Shown here: positions 16,886-25,524 of the stretch, piece by piece
Position numbering within the stretch: position 1 is the stretch's first letter
How the letters are laid out: every line of letters starts with the position of its first letter
Source: Planctomycetia bacterium
Lineage (GTDB): Bacteria > Planctomycetota > UBA1135 > GCA-002686595
NCBI GenBank assembly: GCA_005778045.1
Contig: SXKQ01000201.1
Span: 1-29,683, forward strand
DNA: 29,683 nucleotides
Direction of reading: 5' to 3'
The notes under the pieces: model-generated
Database searches by the model: none
Told to the model about the DNA's origin: nothing
The model's input: the letters and a program-made list of their open reading frames with translations, nothing else
Position numbers and translations under genes: made by a program

Positions 16886-17791
16886 ATGTCCGACACGAGG
16901 AAGTCCCCCACGCCGCTCGCCGTGGCTCTGCTGGTCGCGCTTCTGTGCGCGATTTGGGGCAGCACGTGGATCGTGATCCGCGACGGGCTCGAGGTGCTGC
17001 CGCCCTTCACGGCAGCCGCTGCGCGCTTCGTGGTCGCCGCGCTCGCCATGGCGCTCGTCACGGCGGCGCTGCGGCATCGCGAAGGCGGCACCAAGCCGCC
17101 GACGTGGCTGTGGATTGCACTGGGCACGTTCAATTTCTTCGGTTCCTACGCGATCGTGTATCGCACGGAGGAGATCCTGCCGTCGGGGCTCGTCGCGCTC
17201 CTGTGGGGCGTGTTCCCGATGCTCTCCGCGCTCGCCGGTCACTTCTTCCTGCCGGGAGAGCGCCTGCGCGGCGCACACTGGGGAGGCTTCGGTCTCGGGC
17301 TCGCAGGGCTCGCGCTGCTGTTCCTCACCGACGTGGCGAGCTTCGGACCCGAGGGCATCCCGGCGGCCGCGGTCCTCTTGATCTCCCCCATCGTGTCGAC
17401 GATCGGCAACACGTTAGCCAAGCGCAGCGGCAAGGGCGTGAGCTCGCTTGAGCTCAATCGCAACGCGATGGCTCTCGGGGCCGTCCTGCTCTCGCTGCTC
17501 GCCTGCGCCACGGAGGAGCCGCTCGCGGTCGAGTGGAACGCGCGAGCGGTGTTGAGCGTGACGTACCTCGCGCTCGCGGGCACGGTGCTGACTTTCGGTC
17601 TCTACTATTGGCTGATGCGACACGTGGCCGCGAATCAGCTCAGCCTGATCGCCTATGTGACGCCCGTCGTCGCGCTGGCACTCGGCTTCGCCTTTGGCGA
17701 GCGACTGACGCTCTGGACGGCCACGGGTGCGACCCTGATCGTCGGCAGCGTCGCGCTGGTCGTGCGCGTGCCCAAGCGCGGCGACCGCTAG
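16886..17791 (+). CDS. EamA/DMT-family transporter
   Basis: This 301-residue inner-membrane protein has about ten hydrophobic helices arranged as two EamA repeats. The first begins LLCAIWGSTWIVIRDGLEVLPPF (about residues 17-39), the typical first-helix WGS signature. The second begins near LISPIVSTIGNTLAKRSG. The C-terminus has the usual YVTPVVALALGFAFGERLTLWTATGATLIVGSVALVV. Such proteins export amino acids, nucleosides or other metabolites; the substrate cannot be predicted. The ATG at 16886 fits the family N-terminus (MSDTRKSPTP before helix 1), with only weak Shine-Dalgarno support. Its TAG overlaps the TAG of the convergent GH38-like gene in CTAG. Confidence 0.9.
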   Translation: MSDTRKSPTPLAVALLVALLCAIWGSTWIVIRDGLEVLPPFTAAAARFVVAALAMALVTAALRHREGGTKPPTWLWIALGTFNFFGSYAIVYRTEEILPSGLVALLWGVFPMLSALAGHFFLPGERLRGAHWGGFGLGLAGLALLFLTDVASFGPEGIPAAAVLLISPIVSTIGNTLAKRSGKGVSSLELNRNAMALGAVLLSLLACATEEPLAVEWNARAVLSVTYLALAGTVLTFGLYYWLMRHVAANQLSLIAYVTPVVALALGFAFGERLTLWTATGATLIVGSVALVVRVPKRGDR

Positions 17792-20304
17792 CGCTGCGGA
17801 CGACGCGCGGCAGCCCACGAGCGCCGCTGCGTCGCGAGGTCGAGCGGGGCCTCGCGCCCGAACTCGAGGTCGACTTGCACGGTCGCGATCTCGTGCGGAC
17901 GCATCGGCACGCGCAGCACGCTCCACGGCAGCTGGCTCGGTCCGTGGGGAGCCGCACAGGGCCTGACAGGAAGCGGCTCGAGCACGCGGCCGAGCAAGTC
18001 CGTCTTCGCGGCGCGAGCGATCGGGCCGGGCAGCTTCAGCAGCGCCTCGCCCTCGCGGCCTTCGAATTCCACCAGCCGCAGCACGAACGGATCCGCGCAC
18101 TCGGCGGAGAATGCGCCTTCGAGACCGTGTGCCGCGCGCTGCGACTCGCGGAACAGGGCGGTGCACAGTACATGCGTCGACTCGATCTCGAGAGCGCCGA
18201 GCGCCTTGGGGAGATCGCCGCCACCGGTGACGGCCGCGAAGCTCTCGAAACGCGGAGAGCCCAGATTGCACTCCATCGCGAGCCGCGCACGCTCGACGGA
18301 TGCGAGCGCGCCGTGCGGAAAGAGCCAAAACTCCGCGTCGAACACGTTGTCGTAGTGCTCGCCGTCCCACAGGTCGCTCGAATGCAGCAGCGCGCGCACG
18401 CCGCGCGACTCGCGCAGAAACTGCTGAGAACCGTCGTGCACCACGAGCAGGCCGCGCCCCTGCTCGCCGGCCTCGAGCAAGTCGACGAAGCTGTGCGCCG
18501 TGAATGGGCGCGAGACCTCCTCGAACACCTGCGGCGAGCCCAGCGGGTCACCGGTCGGGTACTTGCGCGGCCGATCGCGCTCCGCTCGCACCTCGCTCGT
18601 CCCGTAGGGATGGTCGTGCAGGAGTCGCGCGGGCGTGAAGCGCGGCGCGATCGCGAGACCGAGCGCCGACATGAGGCCCGGATCGGGCTGCGCGACGTTC
18701 TCGCCCTGCAGGCGAACCCACAGTGCGTCGTGCACCATCGAGAGCGAATAGGTGACGCGCACGCGACTCCCGCCGCGCCCCTCGCGCAGGAACACGTACT
18801 CGGCGAACTCCTGCCCGTCGGACGAACTCGAAAGATTGACCGTCGAGAAGCGCTCCGACGCTCGCTCGCGCCGCATCTCGAGCGCGCCCAGCGGCCGTCC
18901 GGACGCGAGAATGCCGTCGGGCCAGTCGCGCGAGTGCAGCTGGCTCACAAGTCCGCTGGCGCGGTCGATGCGCACCTCGAACGAGCCCCGCGACAGCACC
19001 AGCTCGCGTTCCTCCTCGCGCATCTCGATGCGCCCGAGCGGAGCTTCCTCGAGCTCGTCGTACGGATCGACGACGCGGTAACCGAAGGCCGGTACCGCGC
19101 GCACGACGCCGTGGTCGTGGGCGATGTCGCGCGTCCATCCGAGCGTGTTGTAGATGATCGTTCCGCCCTCGGGACCGTCGACGCGCTTGCCGAGATACTC
19201 GAGCGTGCGTGCGAAGATCTCGCCGCCGGTCGCGATCGAGCGCTCGAACAGGCGCTCGCCGTAGGCGCCGCACTCGCCCTCGCCAGAGTGAACCTCGTGG
19301 TGCTGTCCCGCGAGCAAGTCACGCCACGCGTCGTCGAGCTCCCAGTGCGGATAGACGCGCAGGCCCGCGTAGGGCCGACCGAAGAGCCCGGCCAGCGAGC
19401 ACAGACTCTCAGCGGCGAGCAGCTGCTCCTCCGCGGTACGGCTGTAGCGCAGCACGTAGTCGCCGTTCTTGGCCGTGGTCGTGCCGTGCCATGCGTCGTC
19501 GAGCGTGTAGCGGCGCACAGGAAGCTCCGGCGACGCGGCGCGCAGGGCCTCGACGAGCTCGCTCAAAGTGCAGGCGCGCGTCTCGAAGCGCGGATCGGAA
19601 AGCAGCGTCCGCAAGGGCCCGAGCAGTTCGGCCGAAGAACACAAGCCTCCGGCGAGCGGTTGCAGCTCGAGCCATTGGCGCACCGCGAGCGGTCTCGACG
19701 CGCGTGCGAGCCTCGTCACGAGCTGGGCACCAAGTTCCTCGAGCCACTGCTGCAGGGCGAACTCGGTGCGCGGAAGCGCGACGAGCCGCGTGCCGTCGAG
19801 TCCCTCCCACAGCACGAGCGGTGCGGACTCCTCGGGCAGCTCGGGACTGTTGCGCGTCCACTGATACGAGAGCGAAGCGCAGCGCACGCCGACGCCGGCG
19901 AGGACCTGCGGCAACTGCGGATAGAAGTCGAGTTCCTCGCTCCAGCGCGCGCGCGGCCAGATGCCGAGCAGCCGTCGCACCGTGCGCATCCCGCGCACGT
20001 GCTGGCGCACGTTGCTCTCTCCGCCGTGGAACAGCCCGATCGGCTGGCCATAGGTCGTGCCGACGAGCTCGATGGCTCCCGCGCTCACCGCGACGCGCAG
20101 TTCCTCGAGCACTTCGGGCCACTCAACCGCGAGTCGCTCGAGACCCGCCGCGTCGCAGTCCAGATTGCCGCGCAGGGAGAGCTCGCGCGCGAGGAACAGC
20201 ATGTCACGCACGGAAGCGGCGAGCTGGTCCCCGCCGCGCGTCCACTCATGGCCACACCAGTGCGCGTGGTTGCCGAAGGTGTAGAAGAGCGGTTCCGGGC
20301 TCAT
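17788..20304 (-). CDS. Glycoside hydrolase family 38-like protein (alpha-mannosidase type)
   Basis: This is an 838-residue protein without a signal peptide, so probably cytoplasmic. The architecture matches GH38: an N-terminal catalytic barrel, a central helical region with QHHEVHSGEGECGAYGERLF (about residues 334-353, equivalent to the HHD...GT motif), then a long C-terminal beta region. The N-terminal metal motif appears as NHAHWCGHEW (H13, H15). At the place of the usual nucleophile segment (PDxFGxxPQLPQ) it reads WSEELDFYPQLPQ (121-133), so Glu or a displaced Asp126 lies where the catalytic Asp normally sits. The activity could therefore differ or the protein be a divergent subfamily. The ATG at 20304 is 20 bases after the preceding gene's stop, consistent with an operon. 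Confidence 0.82.
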   Translation of the reverse strand: MSPEPLFYTFGNHAHWCGHEWTRGGDQLAASVRDMLFLARELSLRGNLDCDAAGLERLAVEWPEVLEELRVAVSAGAIELVGTTYGQPIGLFHGGESNVRQHVRGMRTVRRLLGIWPRARWSEELDFYPQLPQVLAGVGVRCASLSYQWTRNSPELPEESAPLVLWEGLDGTRLVALPRTEFALQQWLEELGAQLVTRLARASRPLAVRQWLELQPLAGGLCSSAELLGPLRTLLSDPRFETRACTLSELVEALRAASPELPVRRYTLDDAWHGTTTAKNGDYVLRYSRTAEEQLLAAESLCSLAGLFGRPYAGLRVYPHWELDDAWRDLLAGQHHEVHSGEGECGAYGERLFERSIATGGEIFARTLEYLGKRVDGPEGGTIIYNTLGWTRDIAHDHGVVRAVPAFGYRVVDPYDELEEAPLGRIEMREEERELVLSRGSFEVRIDRASGLVSQLHSRDWPDGILASGRPLGALEMRRERASERFSTVNLSSSSDGQEFAEYVFLREGRGGSRVRVTYSLSMVHDALWVRLQGENVAQPDPGLMSALGLAIAPRFTPARLLHDHPYGTSEVRAERDRPRKYPTGDPLGSPQVFEEVSRPFTAHSFVDLLEAGEQGRGLLVVHDGSQQFLRESRGVRALLHSSDLWDGEHYDNVFDAEFWLFPHGALASVERARLAMECNLGSPRFESFAAVTGGGDLPKALGALEIESTHVLCTALFRESQRAAHGLEGAFSAECADPFVLRLVEFEGREGEALLKLPGPIARAAKTDLLGRVLEPLPVRPCAAPHGPSQLPWSVLRVPMRPHEIATVQVDLEFGREAPLDLATQRRSWAAARRPQR

Positions 20305-20323
20305 CGCAGGGCTCGCAGGACGC

Positions 20324-21457
20324 TCAACGCTTGCGCGCGACGTAAGTAGCCTTGACCCAGGTCGCCCAGCCCAACTGAAGATCGGCCAGCGAGACGTTGA
20401 GTGCGGTCTGCACGGCCTCGGACGTCGGCTTGTCCTGCTGCAGCACGCGCACCAGCTGTCCAAGGCGTCCGGGATGCGCGCGAACGACATGATCGACGTA
20501 GGACCACGCGAACAAGCGCTGCAGCGGCGTCAGCGCCACGGTGTCGAGTCCCGAGAGCGAGGCCAGCTCCAGTGCCTCGCCCTCCGCTGTCCGACGGGCC
20601 ACCTCGAGCTCGAACTTCCACGGCTCGAGCTTCTCGAGCGCGTCCTCGGACAGCGAGCACCACACTTGCACGGAGCCCGTGCGGCGCTGCTCGCAGAAGT
20701 GCGCGTAGCCCTCGTCGATCCAGCCGCCCTTCTTGCCGCCGAGCCAGATGGACTTGTAAGCGTTCGAGAGCAGGCAGTGCGCGAGCTGGTGCGCGAGCTC
20801 GTGCTCCAGATCCGCCTCATCGCGCACGCGTCCCTTGCCGTGGCACAGGGAGAGCACGGGCGACGCCCCCATCAGCTTGGCCACGGAGCTCGAGCGCTCG
20901 AGCGTCCACTTCGACGAGGCCTTCTCCTGATCCTTCTCGCTGCCCCACACGAAGACCTGCGTGACGCCCGCCAGCTCGGCCGGAGGCATGCCGCTGTCGG
21001 CCATGAACTCCAACCGCGAGCGCTCGCAGTCATCGAGCATGCGATGGGCAGCCTCGTGAGGACCCGAAACACCCTTGTAGGGACTGCGCTTGAGATCGAA
21101 GGCCAGTCGAAAGTGGGCGGAGTCGACGTGCACGAGGTCGCGGCGCGACATGAACTCGTCGATCGGCTGCTGCTGGGCCCGCCAGCGCGCGAGCTCCGCG
21201 CGCCGGGCCGCCAAGTCGAGCTCGGGCGGACGCGCGCAGCCCTCGCAGTCGAGCCAGCGCGCTCCGCCACACTCCCCGCAACCCTGCGCCACGGAGCAGT
21301 GCAGGAAGCCGCGCTCGCTGTCGCAGGATTTTGACGCGCACAAGCGGCATGCGACCATGCCGCGGTCCTTGCAGGTCGCGCATTCGGTCGCCTGCGACGC
21401 CCGCAGAGGCGCTACGCACAGTGCGATCCAGAGCAACGCTCGCAGCAGTGCGGCCAT
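20324..21457 (-). CDS. Secreted gluzincin-like metallopeptidase with DnaJ-like cysteine cluster
   Basis: This is a 377-residue protein. A signal peptide (MAALLRALLWIALCVAPLRA) supports the ATG at 21457. Residues 26-74 hold a cysteine cluster with four CxxC units (CATC, CRLC, CGEC, CEGC), like a DnaJ-type zinc finger. The catalytic part has EHELAHQLAH, with HExxH at H219-E220-H223, and a downstream WIDEGYAHFCE whose E249 fits the third zinc ligand of gluzincin/MA-clan peptidases. A helical segment follows. The active-site residues are complete, so hydrolytic activity is plausible, but the substrate is unknown. It lies 28 bases downstream of the STT3-like gene and 20 bases upstream of the GH38-like gene. 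Confidence 0.75.
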   Translation of the reverse strand: MAALLRALLWIALCVAPLRASQATECATCKDRGMVACRLCASKSCDSERGFLHCSVAQGCGECGGARWLDCEGCARPPELDLAARRAELARWRAQQQPIDEFMSRRDLVHVDSAHFRLAFDLKRSPYKGVSGPHEAAHRMLDDCERSRLEFMADSGMPPAELAGVTQVFVWGSEKDQEKASSKWTLERSSSVAKLMGASPVLSLCHGKGRVRDEADLEHELAHQLAHCLLSNAYKSIWLGGKKGGWIDEGYAHFCEQRRTGSVQVWCSLSEDALEKLEPWKFELEVARRTAEGEALELASLSGLDTVALTPLQRLFAWSYVDHVVRAHPGRLGQLVRVLQQDKPTSEAVQTALNVSLADLQLGWATWVKATYVARKR

Positions 21458-21485
21458 AGCGCGCAGTGTAGCGCGTCGGCGTCGC

Positions 21486-23159
21486 TCAGCGCGCGCTCGG
21501 CGCGAGCGAGGGCACGTCCTCGGCGCTGCGCACTCCCAGTCGGCGATAGATCGCCACGGCGGGCCCCGCGACCTCACCGGCCTCGGCGCGCTCGCCTTCC
21601 GGCGTGATCCACTGGGGCGAGACGTACACCGCCTCCAGCGCACCGGCGAGGTCGAGGTGCGGCTGGGTCAGCATTCGGGCGACGAGCGCTCCAGGCGCGA
21701 GCGCCAGCTCGGCATCGCGCAGCATCGGCGGCGTCACAACGAGATAGGGCGCGTCGGCCCGCGCGAGCGCCGCCGCCAGCTCGACGGGCTCCGTCGCCGC
21801 GAAGATGGCGGCCAGAGCCGGCGAGAGCGGCCCACGCGCGCCCTCGAAGCTCGCTCCCACTACTCCGCGCCGGGCGTGCAGCGCCACCGAACCGGCGAGT
21901 GCCGGAGGTGCAGCCACGCGCCACGACGGCTCGGCCTCGGGGTGATTGAAGGCGCCGGGCGAGGACGAGCGCTCGCGCAGCCAGCGCAGCGCGTGCGGCA
22001 ACGCCTGCGGATCGCAGGCATCGCTCCGCCCGCGAAGGAGCGCGGGGGCGGCGAGCACCACGATCGACGCGAGGGCCGCGCTCCAGCTGCGGCGTTCCTC
22101 GAGAGCCGCCCGCGCGAGCGCGAGGGCAAGCAGCGCGAGGCTCGTCGCCACGAGCGGCGCGAAGAAGCGTCGATCGACGAGCGCGCACGCGAGCGCAAGC
22201 GCATTCGCGGCCAGCAGGGTCGCGGTGAGAGGCTCGCGTGCGGTCCGCCAGCAGAGCACGAGACCGCAGGCCAAGGGTGCAAGCGAGAGCGCAAGCGTGT
22301 CCGGCGCGCAGTGCAGCAATCCGCCCGTGTCCGGGTCGGGCATCCACAGCGACGGAGCCTCGTCCTCGCGCGGGATCGCCAGCACGGCCAGCGCGGTGCC
22401 GACGAACGCCAGCACGGCCCGCCACGGATCGCGGCTCTGCGCGCGCGGCGCGCGCAGGGCGCGGTGCACGAAGGCGGCGAGCACGGCAGCGGAAACGGGC
22501 CAAGCCTCCGCGCCCGCCAGCAGCGCGATTGCCGCGCAGAATCCGCCCCCGAGCGCGCCCACGAAGGCGTCGACGCGCTCCGTGCCGCGGAGCGCGAGCG
22601 CGAGCGCCCCGACCTGCGCCAGCGACAGCAGAACGATCCAGCCATGGGCCGAAAGCGAGCCCGCGAAATCCCGGGCGAGACCGAGCGGATGCAGCGCAGC
22701 GACACACCCCACGATCAGCGCCGCGGTCGCGCTCCCGTGGCCTTGCGCGAAGTACAGCGCGAGCGCGCCTACGCCGAGCACGCCCAGCGCAGCCAGCAGC
22801 GGACCGATCCACATTCGCGCGCCCTCGAGGCTCGCCTCCTCGATGCCGCGCAACTCGACCGCGACCTCGGAGCGCGGGAGCCCGTACGAAAAGCACACGG
22901 CGAGCGCCGCGTGGACGAGGGGCGGCCAAGGCGGCGACGATGACCTCGCATCGAGCCCGAGGAAACGATCGCGCTGCGGCACATGCGAGGTGACCAGCGC
23001 GAGCTCGACCAGGCGCAGGCGATAGTCTCCTTCCGAATCGCCCAGCGTGGCGTAGGCACCGCCGCGCGCTCCCGCATCCGCTGTCGAGGGCTGGACTCGC
23101 AGGAGGAACGCCAGCGCGGCGAGCAGCGCGAGCCCGACGAGACCGATTGCACCCCTCAC
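21486..23159 (-). CDS. STT3-like multi-pass membrane protein (GT-C fold, putative)
   Basis: This is a 557-residue membrane protein. The GTG at 23159 is chosen because it overlaps the upstream stop (GTGA) and begins directly at the first helix; a start at 23192 would overlap more. After helix 1, the first loop reads LGDSEGDYRLRLVELAL (about 40-55) and ends in PPWPPLVHAALA (about 76-87). This is the layout of STT3/AglB/PglB oligosaccharyltransferases, where an acidic D-Y-x-L-R loop and a WPPL element precede helix 2. About ten more hydrophobic segments follow, then a soluble C-terminal domain. The WWDYG-type acceptor motif is not present; the corresponding stretch reads SWRVAAPPALAG. It may be a divergent glycosyltransferase or an inactive relative. 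The call rests on pattern, not on a clear catalytic set. Confidence 0.55.
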   Translation of the reverse strand: MRGAIGLVGLALLAALAFLLRVQPSTADAGARGGAYATLGDSEGDYRLRLVELALVTSHVPQRDRFLGLDARSSSPPWPPLVHAALAVCFSYGLPRSEVAVELRGIEEASLEGARMWIGPLLAALGVLGVGALALYFAQGHGSATAALIVGCVAALHPLGLARDFAGSLSAHGWIVLLSLAQVGALALALRGTERVDAFVGALGGGFCAAIALLAGAEAWPVSAAVLAAFVHRALRAPRAQSRDPWRAVLAFVGTALAVLAIPREDEAPSLWMPDPDTGGLLHCAPDTLALSLAPLACGLVLCWRTAREPLTATLLAANALALACALVDRRFFAPLVATSLALLALALARAALEERRSWSAALASIVVLAAPALLRGRSDACDPQALPHALRWLRERSSSPGAFNHPEAEPSWRVAAPPALAGSVALHARRGVVGASFEGARGPLSPALAAIFAATEPVELAAALARADAPYLVVTPPMLRDAELALAPGALVARMLTQPHLDLAGALEAVYVSPQWITPEGERAEAGEVAGPAVAIYRRLGVRSAEDVPSLAPSAR

Positions 23160-24571
23160 TTCGAGCCGTCCCGCGCGAGCTCGACTTGCCAAGCCTCGAC
23201 GTGGGCCGGCAGGCTGAGGTCATCGAGGATCACGATGCCGCCGGCGTCCACGCCGCGGCGAAGCGCGTGCACGACACTCGCGCCCTGCGGCCCGACGACG
23301 AGCTGCGGCAAGCTGCGGTAGCGCTCGGGGTCCGAGCGCGTAACGAGCGGTCCGCACAGCACGACGCCCGCCAGCTTCGGCGCTTGCGCGGCGAGAAAGG
23401 CGCGCTCGAGACGCGCCGTCGCCTCGCCGCGAGCGAGCGCGAACAACGGCCGGTCCTCGATCCACTCGCCAAGGCGCGCAAGGACTTCGGCTACCTCGTT
23501 GGGCTGCGCCGGCAGTTGCAGCGCGAACAGCTGGGTGCCCGTGCGCTCGGCGTAGTCGCGCCACAGCTCGCCCAGTGGGCCCGCGAACACGTGGTCCTCG
23601 GCCTCGCTGTCCGGAGAGCAGATCGCCAGCGCGCGCGTCGGCTCGCCAGCCGGACCGTAGGTCCAGATCCAGTGCTCGACGCCATTCGCCTCGCGCCAAC
23701 CGAGTTCGAGCGGGACCGGGACGTCGGTGGGAGCGCCCGCCTCGGGCCAGGACTCGAGCGTGCGCAGCAGCTGCTCTCCGGCGAGCGCCGCGCTGCCGCG
23801 CCGACCGCTGGACACGAGCCTTCGCGCGAGGCTCGCGACACGCCCGAAACCCGGCTGGGACGAACGCGGCCGCGCCAGCGCTGCCTCCAGTCGCGCACGC
23901 ACGTCCTGCACGGAATCGACGCGCACTTCCGCCAGCGCGAAGCCCTCCTCCGGACGATCCGGGCGCGAGACGACCCCGAACAGGCGCCACGGCGCCGCGG
24001 GACCGAGCGGCCCGCGCACGTACATGTCGAAGCCTTGCTCATTCACGGCGCGGAAGCCGATCGGCTCGCGGCGCGCGGGCAGCTCGCTGCCGTCGCTCGC
24101 CAGCCAGCGCAGCTCGAGCCAGAAGTCCTCGCGCACGTCGACCGGATGGACGCGCCGCACGCTGACGACGAGCGGATCCCCGAGCCCTTCCGAGCGCGCG
24201 TGGAAGGCACCGGGCGCGACCGAGAGGTCGAGAGCGCTCGCGAGCTGGTCGAGCTCGGCGCGCTCCGCCACCGCTCCGCTCGAGAGCTCCGTCTCGACGC
24301 GTCGCAGCGTCTCCAGAGTAGGAGCCCAGTTCGGCGAAGCCCCTACGGGCCTTGCCGCGGCCAGAGCGGCGGCCGCGCGCTCGCGACGCTCTGGCTGCGC
24401 GCGCAGATAGTGAGCGATGAAGCGCTGCTGGCGCTCGCTGCGCACGCAGGCGTTGTGCTCCTTCCACGCCGCGGCGTCGAGTGCCGCAGGAGACAGCTGC
24501 TCGCGCGCAGTCGCAGCCGGTTGCGAAGCCAGCTGCGCGAGCGCGAACAGGGTGAGTGCGAGCGAGTGCAT
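23156..24571 (-). CDS. Secreted protein of unknown function
   Basis: This is a 471-residue protein that I do not recognise. The ATG at 24571 (a TTG is adjacent upstream) starts a signal peptide, MHSLALTLFALAQLASQPAATA. The middle (about residues 90-210) is beta-rich, including DFWLELRWLASDGSELPARREPIGF. The C-terminal half, from about 290, alternates strands and helices like an alpha/beta-hydrolase fold: ALAICSPDSEAEDHVFAGPLG, then APKLAGVVLCGPLV and PQLVVGPQGASVVHALR. No GxSxG nucleophile elbow is seen (ARGEA lies near that place), so an active esterase is doubtful. Its stop overlaps the GTG of the STT3-like gene, and it starts 22 bases after ftcD, so it is probably co-transcribed with both. 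Confidence 0.65.
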   Translation of the reverse strand: MHSLALTLFALAQLASQPAATAREQLSPAALDAAAWKEHNACVRSERQQRFIAHYLRAQPERRERAAAALAAARPVGASPNWAPTLETLRRVETELSSGAVAERAELDQLASALDLSVAPGAFHARSEGLGDPLVVSVRRVHPVDVREDFWLELRWLASDGSELPARREPIGFRAVNEQGFDMYVRGPLGPAAPWRLFGVVSRPDRPEEGFALAEVRVDSVQDVRARLEAALARPRSSQPGFGRVASLARRLVSSGRRGSAALAGEQLLRTLESWPEAGAPTDVPVPLELGWREANGVEHWIWTYGPAGEPTRALAICSPDSEAEDHVFAGPLGELWRDYAERTGTQLFALQLPAQPNEVAEVLARLGEWIEDRPLFALARGEATARLERAFLAAQAPKLAGVVLCGPLVTRSDPERYRSLPQLVVGPQGASVVHALRRGVDAGGIVILDDLSLPAHVEAWQVELARDGSK

Positions 24572-24593
24572 CAAGTGGCCCTGATCCGAGGCC

Positions 24594-25490
24594 CTAGAGC
24601 AGCTCTTCGATGAACTGCTTCTTGGGATCGAACCCGCGCAGGCGGATACGCTCCGCGGTACCCGCCGGCAGCGAGGCGCGCGGCGCGAGGCCGACGAGCT
24701 CGCTCTCGAGAATCTCGACGCCCGCGGCGCGCGCGAGCTTCTCGACCTCCTCGTATACGCGCTGCAGGCCCGTGGCGCGGAAGTCGCACACGTTCATCGA
24801 CACCTGCGCGCACTTCGGCACGTCGATGGCAAAGCCCATGGCCTTGATGCCCTTGAGCCCGCCATCCTTCTCGCGAATCGCCTTGGCGATCGACTTGGCG
24901 AGCGCGAGGTCCTCGCTGTGCAGGTTGATGTTGAACGCGATCAGGAACTGCCGCGCACCGATCACAGTCGCTCCGGCGCTCAGGTGCAGCGCGCCCTTGG
25001 GGCCCTCGTCGGGCACGCGCGCGGGATCGCTGGCCACGGCGTCACGCAGCTTCTCGAAGCCGATGTTGCGCACGTCTGGCAAGTTGCGCCGCGCCGGGGT
25101 ACGGGCGGCCGACTCGTAGAAGTAGACCGGGATCGCGAGCTCGCGGCCGACGCGCGCGCCGAGCGCGTGCGCGAGCGCCACGCACTCGTCCATCGTCGAG
25201 CCTTCGAGCGGGATGAACGGCACGACGTCCGTCGCGCCGATGCGCGGGTGCTCGCCCTCGTGCATGCGCAGGTCGATCACGTCACGCGCCTTGGAGATGG
25301 CGCGGAACCCGGCCTCGGCCACGGCTGCCCCCTCGCCCACGACCGTGACCACGGAGCGGTTGTGGCTCGCGTCGCTCGAGCGGTCGATCACGCGCACGCC
25401 GGGCACCGAGGCGATCGCGCCGAGGATCGGCTCGAGCACCTCGGGACGGCGACCTTCACTGAAGTTGGGGACACACTCGACGAGACCCAT
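24594..25490 (-). CDS. ftcD: Glutamate formimidoyltransferase (no cyclodeaminase domain)
   Basis: This enzyme transfers the formimino group of N-formimino-L-glutamate to tetrahydrofolate, giving glutamate and 5-formimino-THF: the last step of one histidine degradation route. The 298-residue protein covers just the transferase part. The family start LVECVPNFSEGRR, then HNRSVVTVVG, the EGEHPRIGATDVVPFIPL stretch with catalytic-type H81, and RNIGFEKLRD are all visible. The cyclodeaminase domain of the bifunctional animal enzyme is absent, so a separate FchA-type enzyme would be needed. The ATG at 25490 has a CAGGAG Shine-Dalgarno 9 bases upstream. It lies 34 bases downstream of hutI, its pathway partner. 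Confidence 0.95.
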   Translation of the reverse strand: MGLVECVPNFSEGRRPEVLEPILGAIASVPGVRVIDRSSDASHNRSVVTVVGEGAAVAEAGFRAISKARDVIDLRMHEGEHPRIGATDVVPFIPLEGSTMDECVALAHALGARVGRELAIPVYFYESAARTPARRNLPDVRNIGFEKLRDAVASDPARVPDEGPKGALHLSAGATVIGARQFLIAFNINLHSEDLALAKSIAKAIREKDGGLKGIKAMGFAIDVPKCAQVSMNVCDFRATGLQRVYEEVEKLARAAGVEILESELVGLAPRASLPAGTAERIRLRGFDPKKQFIEELL

Positions 25491-25524
25491 GGCTGCGCTC
25501 CTGCGATGTTGGGGGGCGAAGATG

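Noticed and set aside
17533..20349. Long plus-strand open frame (over 900 codons) opposite the GH38-like gene
   Set aside because: GC bias makes long antisense frames common. The product is Arg/Ala/Glu-rich without domains, and the minus-strand frame has clear GH38 structure.
23156..24571. Active alpha/beta-hydrolase call for the secreted protein
   Set aside because: Fold-like alternation is present but no GxSxG nucleophile elbow or clear catalytic triad.
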